Source: Hyphomicrobiales bacterium
GTDB taxonomy: Bacteria; Pseudomonadota; Alphaproteobacteria; Rhizobiales; Rhizobiaceae
Direction: 5' to 3'
Length of the DNA: 64,000 bases
Assembly (NCBI GenBank): GCA_900471525.1
Contig: UCEZ01000014.1
Span: 979 to 64,978 of the forward strand
How positions within the stretch are numbered: position 1 is the first letter of the stretch; the number at the start of each line of letters is the position of its first letter. Of the stretch, positions 16,792-27,691 are shown in pieces. The position numbers were made by a program, and so were the translations under genes. The notes beneath the pieces were generated by a model. It searched no databases and had not been told where the DNA came from. It saw only the letters and a list, made by a program, of their open reading frames with translations.

Positions 16792-17949
16792 TCAACTCTT
16801 CCTGTCGGCTCTGGAAATTCGCAGCAACGCGCCGTCGTCTCCATCCGTCAGCATCAGGATGGACCCGTCGGGGGCCACCTTGACGTCGCGGATGCGTCCG
16901 AATTCGCCTTCAAACAGCCGTTCCTCGGAAACGACCGCGCCGGTTTCGTCGCGCTCCAGCCGTGCCAGCAATTGGTACTTCAGCGCTGTGACCAAGAGAT
17001 CGCCTTCCCATTCCGGGAACATGGTGCCGTGATAAACATCGATGGCTCCCGGCGCGATGGAGGGATCCCAATAGTAGAGCGGCTGCTCATAGCCTTCAGC
17101 CGCTTGTCCGACGCCGATCTCCACGCCGGAATAATCCTTGCCGTAGGTAATGACCGGCCAGCCGTAGTTTCGACCCGGCTGCGGCGTATTGATCTCGTCG
17201 CCGCCGCGGGCGCCATGCTCGACGGTTAGTAACTGACCATTCTTGGGATCGATGACGATGCCCTGCGGATTGCGATGTCCCTTCGACCAGATCTCGGGAA
17301 GCCCGGTCTTGCCATCCCCATGTGGGTTGTCTGCGGGGATGCCGCCATCCGGGGTGATATGCAGGATGGCGCCCGCATGGTCGCGCATGTCCTGCGCGCG
17401 ATCCCGTTCGCCGCGATCGCCGATGCCGAAAAACAGGCTGCCATCGGCCGCGATGGCAATCCGTGATCCGAAATGCTGGCCCTTGCCGGTGAACCTGTTC
17501 ATCCGGAACAACTCCTTCACTTCGGCCAGGCTCTTTCCGTCCTTGGAAAGCACGCCGCGCACGATCACTGTTCCATAAGCCTTGCCATCCGCGATCGCCA
17601 TCGACAGGAAGAGCATGCGGTTGGTTTCGAAGGCGGGAGCGAGCGCGACGTCGAGAAGACCGCCCTGGCCGTGGCGCGCTACCTTCGGTACGTCGCTGAT
17701 CGGCCCGGAGGTTTTTCCATCCTGAATGACGCGAAGAGTGCCGCCAAGTTCGGTGATGATATAGGCGCCGTCCGGCAGCACCTCGACCGACCAGGGATTG
17801 TCGAGACCGGAGGCAATCGTGTCGACCTGGACTGAGGCTTTCTCTGTCGAAAATAGCGTGGGCTGCTGGGCGAGGGCCAGGGAAGGGGGAGAGAGAAGAA
17901 TCGCGGCCAAGGCGGCGGATTTCAACAGGCATTCGAGCGTCGTCTTCAT
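16792..17949 (-). CDS. PQQ-type soluble sugar (aldose) dehydrogenase, exported
   Basis: The 385-residue product has a signal peptide (KSAALAAILLSPPSLALAQQ) and the six-bladed beta-propeller marks of the glucose/sorbosone dehydrogenase family: LDNPWSVEVLPDGAYIITEL, GQGGLLDVALAP, RIAIAADGSLFFGIGDRG, SKGHRNPQGIVID, EHGARGGDEIN and YGWPVITYG. The E. coli relative YliI oxidises aldoses with PQQ in the periplasm. Substrate and cofactor use here are inferred. No PQQ synthesis genes are in the window. Confidence 0.9.
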   Translation of the reverse strand: MKTTLECLLKSAALAAILLSPPSLALAQQPTLFSTEKASVQVDTIASGLDNPWSVEVLPDGAYIITELGGTLRVIQDGKTSGPISDVPKVARHGQGGLLDVALAPAFETNRMLFLSMAIADGKAYGTVIVRGVLSKDGKSLAEVKELFRMNRFTGKGQHFGSRIAIAADGSLFFGIGDRGERDRAQDMRDHAGAILHITPDGGIPADNPHGDGKTGLPEIWSKGHRNPQGIVIDPKNGQLLTVEHGARGGDEINTPQPGRNYGWPVITYGKDYSGVEIGVGQAAEGYEQPLYYWDPSIAPGAIDVYHGTMFPEWEGDLLVTALKYQLLARLERDETGAVVSEERLFEGEFGRIRDVKVAPDGSILMLTDGDDGALLRISRADRKS

Positions 17950-18008
17950 CTCATCCTCCAGGGGCTACCCCTGCAAGCTGGGCATCGCGGCGGCAGGATC
18001 AAGGCCGA

Positions 18009-18713
18009 TCAAAAGGATTTTACCGGGAGTTGAACGGGATTATCGAGCGCCGAGAGCGTCGTTTGACCGGCATCCGGAACAAGTTCCGCATTGACGATGT
18101 AGCGCAGGGGACCTTGCTCGGTTGCGTCGAACGGCCAGCAGGTGGCCAGCACCAGATTGCGGCCGGGCGCATCGGCATTGATGCCGCTCCTATCCCACCG
18201 GGCGATCCGGCTGGTACCGGCGCGGAAGGTAAGGTTGGCGCCGTCCTTGCGGGTGATGATCAGAAGGTCGCCGGGTTTCACGTCCTTCAGCCAGCGAAAA
18301 TGCGTATCGCGATGGGCGGCAATAACCGATGTTCCAAGTTCGCCGGGAGCGGGAGTATTGGCGAGGCGCGCCGGCCCAAAGGCGAGAGCCTCGCCGCTGG
18401 TGCCGGAAAGAACGACCGCCGTCTTGCCGATGCGCGGTGCGGTGATTTCCGCCTCGGTGGAAAAATCGGCCCAGGGCCAGGGTTTGACATCTGTCTCGCC
18501 AAGCAACTGCGCCTGAAAGCTGCGCTTCAGCAGGACCTGCGAAACCTCCGCCTTGGCCTTCATGTAAAAGCCCTTGCCGATCAGCATCAGGCCGGCGAGT
18601 GCAACGAGCAGAATGCCGGCGAGCACGACCGTCTCCAGCGCATTGAGGCGCGCCAGAAAGCCGGCGCGCCCTTCATTGATCTGGTTTCCTTCTTTGGTGG
18701 TTTTATTGGACAC
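18009..18713 (-). CDS. Class GN (proteobacterial) sortase
   Basis: The 234-residue product has one N-terminal membrane anchor (about 26-48) and a sortase domain with His134 in IAAHRDTHF, catalytic Cys192 in VLATCWPF and Arg204 in PLRYIV. It cleaves a C-terminal sorting motif and re-attaches the protein to an unknown envelope acceptor. The start is GTG at 18713, overlapping the last 11 bases of the VIT-VWA gene, so the two are translationally coupled and form a dedicated enzyme-substrate pair. Confidence 0.93.
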   Translation of the reverse strand: MSNKTTKEGNQINEGRAGFLARLNALETVVLAGILLVALAGLMLIGKGFYMKAKAEVSQVLLKRSFQAQLLGETDVKPWPWADFSTEAEITAPRIGKTAVVLSGTSGEALAFGPARLANTPAPGELGTSVIAAHRDTHFRWLKDVKPGDLLIITRKDGANLTFRAGTSRIARWDRSGINADAPGRNLVLATCWPFDATEQGPLRYIVNAELVPDAGQTTLSALDNPVQLPVKSF

Positions 18714-21054
18714 GGTCGCGCGCCTCCAGGATCAGGCCGCGCAGCTGCCAGCGCCACAGGCTGAAGGTCGTTGCCGCCATCAGGGCGAAGGCAAGGAGCA
18801 TCAGGCCGATCAGGATATGCCGGTCGGCGAGCGTCGCCGTCTGCGGCAGGTCCACCTGGCTGCCGGCGTCGGCAATCAGGCTGGCGGCGTGGGCAGTCGG
18901 TGCCGCCGCCATGCGGTCGGCGACCAGCATAGCTTGTTCCTCGCTCTGTTCGAGCGCCGCCTTGCGCTGTCCTTCCGGGATCGCCTGTTGCGGCTTCTCG
19001 CCAAAGACCTTCTCGAAGTCCCAGCCGTCGGGCAGGTTGAGCGGCAGGTCGGTGCTGGCGACGGGCTCACCGGCCGGGCGTGACGGCGTCACATCGACTG
19101 CAACAAGGCTGGTGACGCGCGAGACGAGGTGATGGGCCAGCGCCACCGTCTCGATCTGCTTGTCAAGCGCTGCCGCGTCGTTCACCGCATAGGCGTTGGC
19201 TTCGAGATCGTCGATCTTGCGGCGTGCCCAGAGCTTGGCGATGCCTTTGCCCTCGGAGGCCTTGGCAACGTCCATTTCTACGCGCCAGGGCTGGCTGCCG
19301 GTCTTGCCGATGATCTGCAGCTTGCCCGCAGGCGTCGCACCGTCGAGCTGCGCGGTCAATACCACGGGTTCGCCGCGATAAAGGTCCGGCATCGGGTTCG
19401 GCGTGATATCCTGTGCATTCGTGCCATCGAAGGCGACGGCGATGTCGGTCATGGCCGGGTTTTCGAGCTTGTCGAACAGCTCGCCCATGCGGGCGGCTAC
19501 CTGATCCTCGGAGCCGATCAGCGTGAAAGTGCCGCGGCCGATTTCGGCGGCCTTGGTCATGAAGTGGGTATTGGGCGCCGAGCCGATGCCGACGGTGAAG
19601 ACGCGGGCATCGCCACGGTTCTTGGAAATCTCCTCGAACAGCTGCGCTTCGTTGCCGATCGCGCCGTCAGTGAGGAACACAACCTGCCGCAAGGCGCGGG
19701 GTTCAACAGGTCCCTGGGTGCGAAGGGCGGCTTCCAGCGCCGGCAGCATTTCCGTGCCGCCATCGGCGGTCAGGCCCCGGACGAAAGCGATCGCATCTTC
19801 GCGTTTGTCCGGCGTCGCCGGAACCAGCGACGGGAAGTGAACCTCCATGGTGTCGTCGAAGCGCACCACGTTGAACCGATCTTCCGGCCGCAGCTTGGAG
19901 ATGGCCAACGCCAGGCTGTCGCGTGCCTGTTCGATCGACTTCCCAGCCATCGACCCGGAATTGTCGATGACAAAGACGACCTCCCGGTTCGGCTGTGTCC
20001 CCGCCGCGAGGTTATCGGCCGGCGGCGTCACGAAGCCGAGCAGGTAGGTCTTGCCATCCTTCGTTTCGCGGAAGAGGCCGGCATGCGGCGTCTTGCCGGC
20101 GACAGCATTCCAGCTGAGCTCGAAATCCTTGTCGGCCGGCACGCTGCCATTCTTCAACGAGACCTTGCGGGCCATTTCATCGACCGTCTGCATGTCGGTC
20201 TCGTGGAACGGCGCGGTGACGGTGCCGATCGGGAAGCCGGCATTGAGATTGACGGTGAGCGTCACCGGATTGATCTTCGCGTTTGCCGACAGGTCGAGCA
20301 CGGGTGCTGTGATCTTGTCGCGATCCGGAACCGGATCGTTCACGGCGTAGCCGGAGTTGGGGTCGAGATCGACCGTCTGGACGATCGGATCGGGATTGTA
20401 GCGCGGCGCGACCACCATCGGGAACCTGAGTGAGAATTGGCCGCCCGACTGGTGGACGCTGCTCTGGTATTCGATCTGCACGACGATGGTCTCGCCGGGG
20501 CCGATATTGGCGACCTGGTTGGTGAAAATATTGGGACGCTGCTGTTCGAGAAGCGCCGTCTTCTTGCCCGCGGCTTTGGCCTCTTCATAGACCTTGCGCG
20601 CCTCTTCGCGGGCCTTGATTTCGCCTTCAATGAAACGGTCGCCGATCTGCATCCTCAGCGTATCGACAGCGGAGTTTTCCGGCAGCGGGAACACATAAGT
20701 GCCTTCGACCCAGCCCTTGCTCGGATTTTGGAAACGCTGGGTGACGCGGGTGCGCATGATCGGGCCGTTGACGTCGATCACGACATCGGTCGCCAGCCGC
20801 GGCGCCTCGACGAAGGAGCCAAGCTCCCTGGAGGGGAAGAGCAGGGCGCCGGTGCCCATGTCGTTGGGGCGCACGAAGCCGGCAAAATGCTGGGGCTTGC
20901 CTTCGGTCGTCTCGGCTGCGGCATGCGAGAAAAAGCCCATCGCGAAAAGCAGGACGACCGTCACAGCCGCAAGTGCTGCAATGATCAGATATTCAATCTG
21001 CCGCGAGTTTGCGCGGCGTTGTGGCGTTGCCGTGTTTTCGGTGTCCAGAAGCAT
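18703..21054 (-). CDS. VIT and VWA domain protein, sortase target
   Basis: The 783-residue product has an N-terminal membrane segment (about 21-47), a VIT domain (about 75-205), a VWA domain from about residue 357 with the MIDAS motif DNSGSM (Asp364), and a C-terminal sorting signal: LPQTA at 736-740, a hydrophobic helix, then RWQLRG and basic residues. This matches the marine-proteobacterial sortase target family, always beside a GN sortase. VIT-VWA pairs resemble inter-alpha-trypsin inhibitor heavy chains, suggesting adhesion or scaffold roles at the surface. It is the first gene of the operon. Confidence 0.93.
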   Translation of the reverse strand: MLLDTENTATPQRRANSRQIEYLIIAALAAVTVVLLFAMGFFSHAAAETTEGKPQHFAGFVRPNDMGTGALLFPSRELGSFVEAPRLATDVVIDVNGPIMRTRVTQRFQNPSKGWVEGTYVFPLPENSAVDTLRMQIGDRFIEGEIKAREEARKVYEEAKAAGKKTALLEQQRPNIFTNQVANIGPGETIVVQIEYQSSVHQSGGQFSLRFPMVVAPRYNPDPIVQTVDLDPNSGYAVNDPVPDRDKITAPVLDLSANAKINPVTLTVNLNAGFPIGTVTAPFHETDMQTVDEMARKVSLKNGSVPADKDFELSWNAVAGKTPHAGLFRETKDGKTYLLGFVTPPADNLAAGTQPNREVVFVIDNSGSMAGKSIEQARDSLALAISKLRPEDRFNVVRFDDTMEVHFPSLVPATPDKREDAIAFVRGLTADGGTEMLPALEAALRTQGPVEPRALRQVVFLTDGAIGNEAQLFEEISKNRGDARVFTVGIGSAPNTHFMTKAAEIGRGTFTLIGSEDQVAARMGELFDKLENPAMTDIAVAFDGTNAQDITPNPMPDLYRGEPVVLTAQLDGATPAGKLQIIGKTGSQPWRVEMDVAKASEGKGIAKLWARRKIDDLEANAYAVNDAAALDKQIETVALAHHLVSRVTSLVAVDVTPSRPAGEPVASTDLPLNLPDGWDFEKVFGEKPQQAIPEGQRKAALEQSEEQAMLVADRMAAAPTAHAASLIADAGSQVDLPQTATLADRHILIGLMLLAFALMAATTFSLWRWQLRGLILEARDRVQ

Positions 21055-22718
<1,664 letters not shown>

Positions 22719-22742
22719 GGCATCGCCACGATGCAACGAGAG

Positions 22743-22767
22743 CCCGCCGGAAACGGCGGGTTTTTTG
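22743..22767 (+). terminator. Intrinsic terminator after aatA
   Basis: CCCGCCG (22743-22749), a GAAA tetraloop and CGGCGGG (22754-22760), followed by TTTTTTG. Confidence 0.93.
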
Positions 22768-22815
22768 TTGACGGCAGGCGCTGGGCTTTTTAGGTCTATC
22801 TGGCTCTCAAATCCT

Positions 22816-22932
22816 CCCTCATTACCGCCCTTGTGGCGGTAATCCAGTGCGCCGCGTCGGCGGCGCGGAAGACTCCCTTCACGCGACAGACGTCGCGTGG
22901 CTGGATTACCGGGACAAGCCCGGTAATGAGGG
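22816..22932. repeat. 117-bp composite palindromic repeat (RIME-like)
   Basis: Two 32-base arms (22816-22847 and 22901-22932) are inverted near-copies, differing mainly in the hairpin stem bases (ACCGCC..GGCGGT against ACCGGG..CCCGGT). Each arm is itself a hairpin. The middle holds two more hairpins, GCGCCG/CGGCGC (about 22849-22866) and ACGCGAC/GTCGCGT (22881-22898). Size and layout fit the rhizobial intergenic mosaic elements (RIME); I cannot confirm the exact class without a search. The right arm lies inside the 3' end of the GIY-YIG gene. Confidence 0.8.
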
Positions 22933-23301
22933 TGAATAGGGCCTCGTGAGCACTTCCATCAGGCGACACCAGTCAGGCGACGCTCGGGAAATGTAGCGTT
23001 CCGTATCCAATTCACAATCCATGCAGATGGTGCGAAATGTCGCCCACTCCGGGTTCATTTCCTCAATCAGGTTGAGCTTCCATTTTCGCGGATATTTCTT
23101 GATGCTCTTTTCCCGTTGGATCGCATCGACCAACAGATCGTATTCCTCAAACCAAACCAACGTCTTCACGCTGTATCGGGATGTAAAGCCTGGGGTCAGT
23201 TGGTTCTGATGCTCGTAAAGTCGGCCTGGCAGGTCGCGGGTGACGCCAGTGTAAATCGTTCCGTTTCGTTGTGACGCGAGAATGTAGACGTAACCCTTCA
23301 T
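22906..23301 (-). CDS. Single-domain GIY-YIG nuclease-like protein (UPF0213 type) with repeat-derived C-terminus
   Basis: A 131-residue product with the GIY-YIG core: GYVYILASQRNGTIYTGVT, the catalytic-region Arg in RDLPGRLYEHQ, and the Glu-containing IQREKSIKKYPRKWKLNLI. Functions of these small stand-alone domains are largely unknown; DNA-structure binding or repair has been suggested. The last eight codons and the stop lie inside the palindromic repeat arm at 22901-22932, so the end of the protein comes from the repeat. The start at 23301 gives the usual MKGYVYIL; an in-frame ATG eight codons earlier (23325) is possible. Neither has a strong ribosome site. Confidence 0.85.
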   Translation of the reverse strand: MKGYVYILASQRNGTIYTGVTRDLPGRLYEHQNQLTPGFTSRYSVKTLVWFEEYDLLVDAIQREKSIKKYPRKWKLNLIEEMNPEWATFRTICMDCELDTERYISRASPDWCRLMEVLTRPYSPSLPGLSR

Positions 23302-23478
23302 GCGGGTATCGTGGCTCAACTGCATCGCATTTCAAGGTGCCGGGTCAGTAAGTGCGTCGCTCGAACTTAGCCATTTCCCCACGTAGCGATATCTGGCCTT
23401 GGAGGGACAATCTTTGCGTGGAAAGGTTCCGCTCCAACGCAAATCCCGTTAAACGACGGCCTGTCGAGGAGCCAATTC

Positions 23479-24678
23479 ATGAACATCGCGCCGCATCACA
23501 GGATCTATACCTGCTTCTTCCTGTTCGCCGTCTCGCTCGGTGCACTCTTGGCGCGCATGCCCGATCTGCAGGTCGCTCTGGGCGTCAACAAGTCCGAGCT
23601 GGGATTGACCCTCATCGGCATGGCGATCGGTGCGCTGATCTCGCTGACATTTTCTTCGCCGCTGATCGCGCATCTGGGAGCGCGCACCACGGCCTTCATC
23701 ACCGTCCTTGGCACGGCTGCATCGTTTGCGCTCGTTCCCTGGGTTGGCGAAGCGCCGCTGGTTTTCTGCGTGCTGTTCGGGGCGGGCCTCCTCGCCGGGG
23801 CGCTGGAGATCAATCTCAACGTTGAGATCGACCGCATCGAGGCGCAGCTCGGGCGCGGGATCATGAATCGTGCGCATGGTTTCTGGAGCTTCGGTTTCTT
23901 CGTCACGGCGCTGATTGCCTCCGCTGTGCGCCAAGCCGAAATCTCGATGCAGCTTCATCTGGCAGTCACGCTCGCCGTCGTTCTCGTCGTCGGCGCGGTT
24001 GCCATTTCCGGTATCCGCAATGCGCCGGCACGCGCGATATCGCATGAGGCGAAGGCACCGCTTCTGGCCCTGCCGACGATCGGGCTCCTGCCGCTCTGCA
24101 TTATCGGTATTGCCGCCTTCCTGGTCGAAGGCGCCGGTATCGACTGGTCTGCGATCTACATGCGCGACGTGTTTGCGGTCGAGCCGTTCATCGGCGGACT
24201 GGGCCTCACACTGTTCACCTTCTTCATGGCGATGGCCCGGCTGTTCATCGACCCGGTCGTCGACCGGTTTGGAGCTCGCGCCGTCGCATCAACCCTGCTG
24301 GTTCTGTCTGCCATCGGGCTGTGCGCCGTCTGGCTGGCACCGCACCCCTATGTCGCGCTCTTCGGTTTCGCGCTGATGGGCGCCGGCTGCAGCGCCGTCT
24401 ATCCGCTGGCGGTTTCGGCCGCTGCCCAACGCACTGACCGGGCGGCACAGGTGAATGTCGCAGCGCTGGGGCAGGTAACCTTCATCGTCTTCTTCCTCGC
24501 GCCGCCGCTTCTCGGCACCGTTGCGGAGCATGCCGGCATCCGTACGTCCTACCTCATCTGCCTGCCGCTCATTATTTACGCGCTCTTCTCGACCAAGGCG
24601 CTTGCGCCGCGGCGGGGATTGGAAGGGACAACGCATACCGTCGCCGGCAGCGCACATGCCGATCATCTGCCCATGTAG
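23479..24678 (+). CDS. MFS transporter (FucP/YfhI-like)
   Basis: The 399-residue protein has twelve predicted hydrophobic helices. Marks include ARMPDLQVALGVNKSELGL, the loop LGARTTAFI, and GRGIMNRAHGFWSFGFF, as in the YbjJ/fucose-permease-like MFS branch. The substrate is unknown. It ends LPM with a TAG that overlaps the last 16 bases of the convergent LysR gene. The plus-strand neighbour at 25648 is on the far side of that LysR gene. Confidence 0.9.
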   Translation: MNIAPHHRIYTCFFLFAVSLGALLARMPDLQVALGVNKSELGLTLIGMAIGALISLTFSSPLIAHLGARTTAFITVLGTAASFALVPWVGEAPLVFCVLFGAGLLAGALEINLNVEIDRIEAQLGRGIMNRAHGFWSFGFFVTALIASAVRQAEISMQLHLAVTLAVVLVVGAVAISGIRNAPARAISHEAKAPLLALPTIGLLPLCIIGIAAFLVEGAGIDWSAIYMRDVFAVEPFIGGLGLTLFTFFMAMARLFIDPVVDRFGARAVASTLLVLSAIGLCAVWLAPHPYVALFGFALMGAGCSAVYPLAVSAAAQRTDRAAQVNVAALGQVTFIVFFLAPPLLGTVAEHAGIRTSYLICLPLIIYALFSTKALAPRRGLEGTTHTVAGSAHADHLPM

Positions 24679-25556
24679 GCAAGCAATCCCTCCACCAGTG
24701 CGTCGAAGGTGACCCGACAGCGCGGCGTGGTTTTCAGGTTCTCGTGCATGACGACAAAGGTTTCGAGCGGTAGCTCGAACTCCTTTTCGAAAATGCGCAC
24801 GATATCGGGATCACGTTTGGCAAGTTCCACCTGGCAGACGCCGATGCCAAAGCCGGCGCGGATCGCAGCCAGTTGCGCCAGATTGCTGTCCGCCCGGAAA
24901 GAGGGGCGCATCAGGTCTAGCATCGGCACACGCTTGCGGATCGTGCGGACGAAGGCGCTTTCGCGATCGAAGCCGATGGTGCGATGCTTGCGCAGGTCTT
25001 CCAGCTTTTCCGGAAACCCGTGTTTATCGAGATAGCGTCGGTGCGCATGCAGCCCAAGCGGAATGCCGCCGATCCGGCGGGTGATCAACGCGTCCTGTTC
25101 AGGAGCCACCATGCGCACGGCGATATCGGCTTCCTGGCGCAACAGGTCCTCGACGGCATCGGACAGGGAAAGCTCGATGACAAGGTCCGGGTGCCGGTCG
25201 CTCAGTGCTGAAAGCATCGGCGGCAGCACTTCTATGCCGATCACCTCGCTGGCGCTGATGCGCACCGTGCCGCGCACGCCGCCGCCCTGTCCGGTCGCTG
25301 CCCGCAGCAGCGCAGCCGCATTCGAGGCCAGCTGTTCGGCATGCGGTCGCAGGTCGGTCGCCGCTTCTGTCGGGATCAGCCCCTGCGGCGAGCGGATAAA
25401 CAACTGGAAACCGATGATGCTTTCCAGCGCGTCGATATGCCGGCCGACGGTCGGCTGCGTCAGCCCGAGTTCGCGGGCAGCCGCCGACAGCGACCCTTCC
25501 TGGAGAACGGTCAGGAAGGTGTGATAGAAATCCCAGCTTGGTTCGGTTTCGCTCAT
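24663..25556 (-). CDS. LysR-family transcriptional regulator
   Basis: The 297-residue product has an N-terminal winged helix (LTVLQEGSLSAAARELGLTQ, PTVGRHIDALESIIG) and a LysR substrate-binding domain from about residue 90. It is divergent from the SDR-like gene at 25648 across 91 bases, the classical arrangement for LysR control of the neighbour. The intergenic sequence has ATTCC-N8-GGAAT (25591-25608), a possible binding site. It overlaps the MFS gene tail-to-tail. Confidence 0.93.
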   Translation of the reverse strand: MSETEPSWDFYHTFLTVLQEGSLSAAARELGLTQPTVGRHIDALESIIGFQLFIRSPQGLIPTEAATDLRPHAEQLASNAAALLRAATGQGGGVRGTVRISASEVIGIEVLPPMLSALSDRHPDLVIELSLSDAVEDLLRQEADIAVRMVAPEQDALITRRIGGIPLGLHAHRRYLDKHGFPEKLEDLRKHRTIGFDRESAFVRTIRKRVPMLDLMRPSFRADSNLAQLAAIRAGFGIGVCQVELAKRDPDIVRIFEKEFELPLETFVVMHENLKTTPRCRVTFDALVEGLLAYMGR

Positions 25557-25590
25557 CTATTTTTGTATATCAGCTAAATTATTTTCGGCA

Positions 25591-25608
25591 ATTCCGTTTA
25601 ATTGGAAT
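25591..25608. promoter_or_regulatory. Possible LysR binding site
   Basis: An ATTCC-N8-GGAAT dyad in the 91-base gap between the divergent LysR and NAD-binding genes. It has the size expected for a LysR box, but there is no direct evidence of binding. Confidence 0.4.
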
Positions 25609-25647
25609 AGCGCTCAGGATGATCTCCATCGAACACGGAGATCAGAT

Positions 25648-26691
25648 ATGACCGGAGAAGCAAACCAGATCGCCCTTATTCTCGGCGCCACAGGCGGTAT
25701 CGGCGGCGCGGTGGCCCGAACCCTTCAGGCCCGCGGCTGGGCGATCCGCGCCCTCCATCGCGACGCCGCCAAGGCCTCTGCGAGGAACCCGGACTTCGAA
25801 TGGGTGCAAGGCGACGCGATGAATGCCTCCGACGTACTTGCGGCTGCCAAGGGGGCCGGCCTGATTGTTCATGCCGTCAACCCGGCGGGATATCGTAACT
25901 GGGGCACGCTGGTGCTGCCGATGATCGACAACACGATCGCCGCCGCCAAGGCGTCCGGCGCCACGGTGCTTCTGCCGGGCACGATCTACAATTTCGGCCC
26001 CGACGCCTTCCCGCTGCTGCATGAGAAATCGCCGCAGAACCCGGTCACCGCAAAGGGCAAGATTCGCGCCGAGATGGAACGCCGCCTGGAAGCCGCATCG
26101 CAGCAAGGCGTCCGGATAATCATCGTCAGGGCAGGGGATTTCTTCGGTCCGGGCGCTGCCAACAGCTGGTTTTCCCAAGGACTTGTCACCCCCGGAAAGC
26201 CGGTCGCCACCGTTACCTATCCTGGCAAGAGGGGTATCGGCCATCAATGGGCCTATCTGCCCGATGTCGCCGAGACGATGGCGCGACTGGTCGATCGCCG
26301 CGAAACGCTGGCGCCGTTTGCCGTCTATCATATGCAGGGTTTCTGGGATGATGACGGCACGAAGATGGTCGCTGCGATCCGCCGCGCCAGCGCCAATCCG
26401 GATATGAAGGTCAAGGCCTTCCCCTGGTGGATGATGCCGTTCATCTCGCCTTTCGTGCCGTTGCTGAAAGAACTGCGGGAGATGCGCTATATCTGGCAGG
26501 AGCCGCTGCGCATGCCGAACGAACGGCTGGTTGCCGCCATCGGCGCCGAACCGTGGACGCCGATCGACGAAGCCGTCAGGACGTCGCTTGTCGCTCTTGG
26601 CTGCCTGCCACCGGAAACGGCATTGCCGCATCGGGCTCTGCCGGCACCGCGCACGTCCGGTCCTGTCGAGGTGGCACGGGTCAGTTCTTGA
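25648..26691 (+). CDS. NAD(P)-binding extended-SDR/epimerase-like protein
   Basis: The 347-residue product opens with a Rossmann motif (ILGATGGIGGAVARTLQARG), has WVQGDAMNASDVLAAAKGAG, and later LLPGTIYNFGP where an SDR active-site Tyr could lie, then AGDFFGPGA. This fits NAD-dependent epimerase/dehydratase or NmrA-like families; the substrate is unknown. It is probably controlled by the divergent LysR. Its last 11 bases overlap the convergent lytic transglycosylase gene. Confidence 0.88.
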   Translation: MTGEANQIALILGATGGIGGAVARTLQARGWAIRALHRDAAKASARNPDFEWVQGDAMNASDVLAAAKGAGLIVHAVNPAGYRNWGTLVLPMIDNTIAAAKASGATVLLPGTIYNFGPDAFPLLHEKSPQNPVTAKGKIRAEMERRLEAASQQGVRIIIVRAGDFFGPGAANSWFSQGLVTPGKPVATVTYPGKRGIGHQWAYLPDVAETMARLVDRRETLAPFAVYHMQGFWDDDGTKMVAAIRRASANPDMKVKAFPWWMMPFISPFVPLLKELREMRYIWQEPLRMPNERLVAAIGAEPWTPIDEAVRTSLVALGCLPPETALPHRALPAPRTSGPVEVARVSS

Positions 26692-27637
26692 AGACGATGC
26701 AGGCGCCGCCACCCTTGCGGATTTCAGCACAAACCGCATCCGCCTCGGCTCGCGTCTCGCGACCGACGCGGGCGGTGTAGCGCAGCCGGGTTCCAAACGC
26801 CTTGTTGCGCTCCCGCTGGATCAGCGGCTTTTCGGCATTGAGCGGCGAGGGCATGCGTTTGATCGTGGCAAGGAACAGACGCTGCGCGACGGACTTCTGG
26901 AAATGCGCGGCCAGTTGCGCGCCCCAGGGTGCCCAAGTGCCTTCCTCCTCGAACTCCACCTCCTTGAGGCGCCGCTTGTCGGCAAGAGCCGTGCAGGCAT
27001 CGTAGAACGACTTGTCTTTGTCGAGCCGCAGGTCGAGAGTTTCAGGCGGATTGTCCTTCCATTCCTCGACCGGGTGGGCGGTGATGGCAAGCACATAGTC
27101 TCGCGTCTCGTAGGGCAGATTGCCGGTCGTGAGAAATGTATCCAGACCACCTTCTCCGGCATTGTAGGCCGCAGCAGCAAGGCCGAGATTGCCGAAGCGA
27201 TCACGCAGCGCGTCGAGATATTCGGCCGATTTCCCCAAGGCTTCCAGCGCATCGAAGCTGTTGGACAGCCCGCGCAGCTTCGCGGTCGAAGGAATGAACT
27301 GCGCGATGCCTTCGGCCCCCTTGGGGCTTACGACGTCCGGCCGGAACAGGCTTTCCTTCCAGATCAGCCGCGCGAAGAAATCGGGCGGCAGGGCGTTGGT
27401 TTCGGCGAAATGGCCAAGAGCGGTGCAGATATCGCGGCTGTAGCTGCGCGCACGAACGCAGAGCGTCGCCGTTGCCGTTCTGGCAGAATAGACGCAGGGC
27501 GGCGCTCGCCATTCCGATTGTGCAAGAGCCGTGCCGGGGGCCGAGAATGTAGTGACGGCCGAGACTACGGCAAACAGCGCCGCAAACCACGTCCAATCGT
27601 GCCGCTGTTCTTCGTGTTTCATCCGCGCAGGGACCAT
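26681..27637 (-). CDS. Exported lytic transglycosylase with C-terminal SPOR-like region
   Basis: The 318-residue product has a signal peptide (FAALFAVVSAVTTFSAPGTALAQ), an SLT goose-lysozyme-like domain with catalytic Glu in RLIWKESLFRPDVVSPKG and AEGIAQFIPSTAKLRG, AAYNAGEGGLDTF, and a C-terminal stretch (RVGRETRAEADAVCAEIRKG) like a SPOR peptidoglycan-binding repeat. It cleaves glycan strands in the periplasm to 1,6-anhydro products. MKHEEQ at 27622 is an alternative start. The GNAT gene ends 14 bases... downstream order is GNAT first at 28195, then this gene, both minus strand, so they may be co-transcribed. Confidence 0.92.
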   Translation of the reverse strand: MVPARMKHEEQRHDWTWFAALFAVVSAVTTFSAPGTALAQSEWRAPPCVYSARTATATLCVRARSYSRDICTALGHFAETNALPPDFFARLIWKESLFRPDVVSPKGAEGIAQFIPSTAKLRGLSNSFDALEALGKSAEYLDALRDRFGNLGLAAAAYNAGEGGLDTFLTTGNLPYETRDYVLAITAHPVEEWKDNPPETLDLRLDKDKSFYDACTALADKRRLKEVEFEEEGTWAPWGAQLAAHFQKSVAQRLFLATIKRMPSPLNAEKPLIQRERNKAFGTRLRYTARVGRETRAEADAVCAEIRKGGGACIVFKN

Positions 27638-27691
27638 CCAAACATCTCGACAGTCCTTGATAGCATTGATGCAGCGGGACCGGGAGACGGT

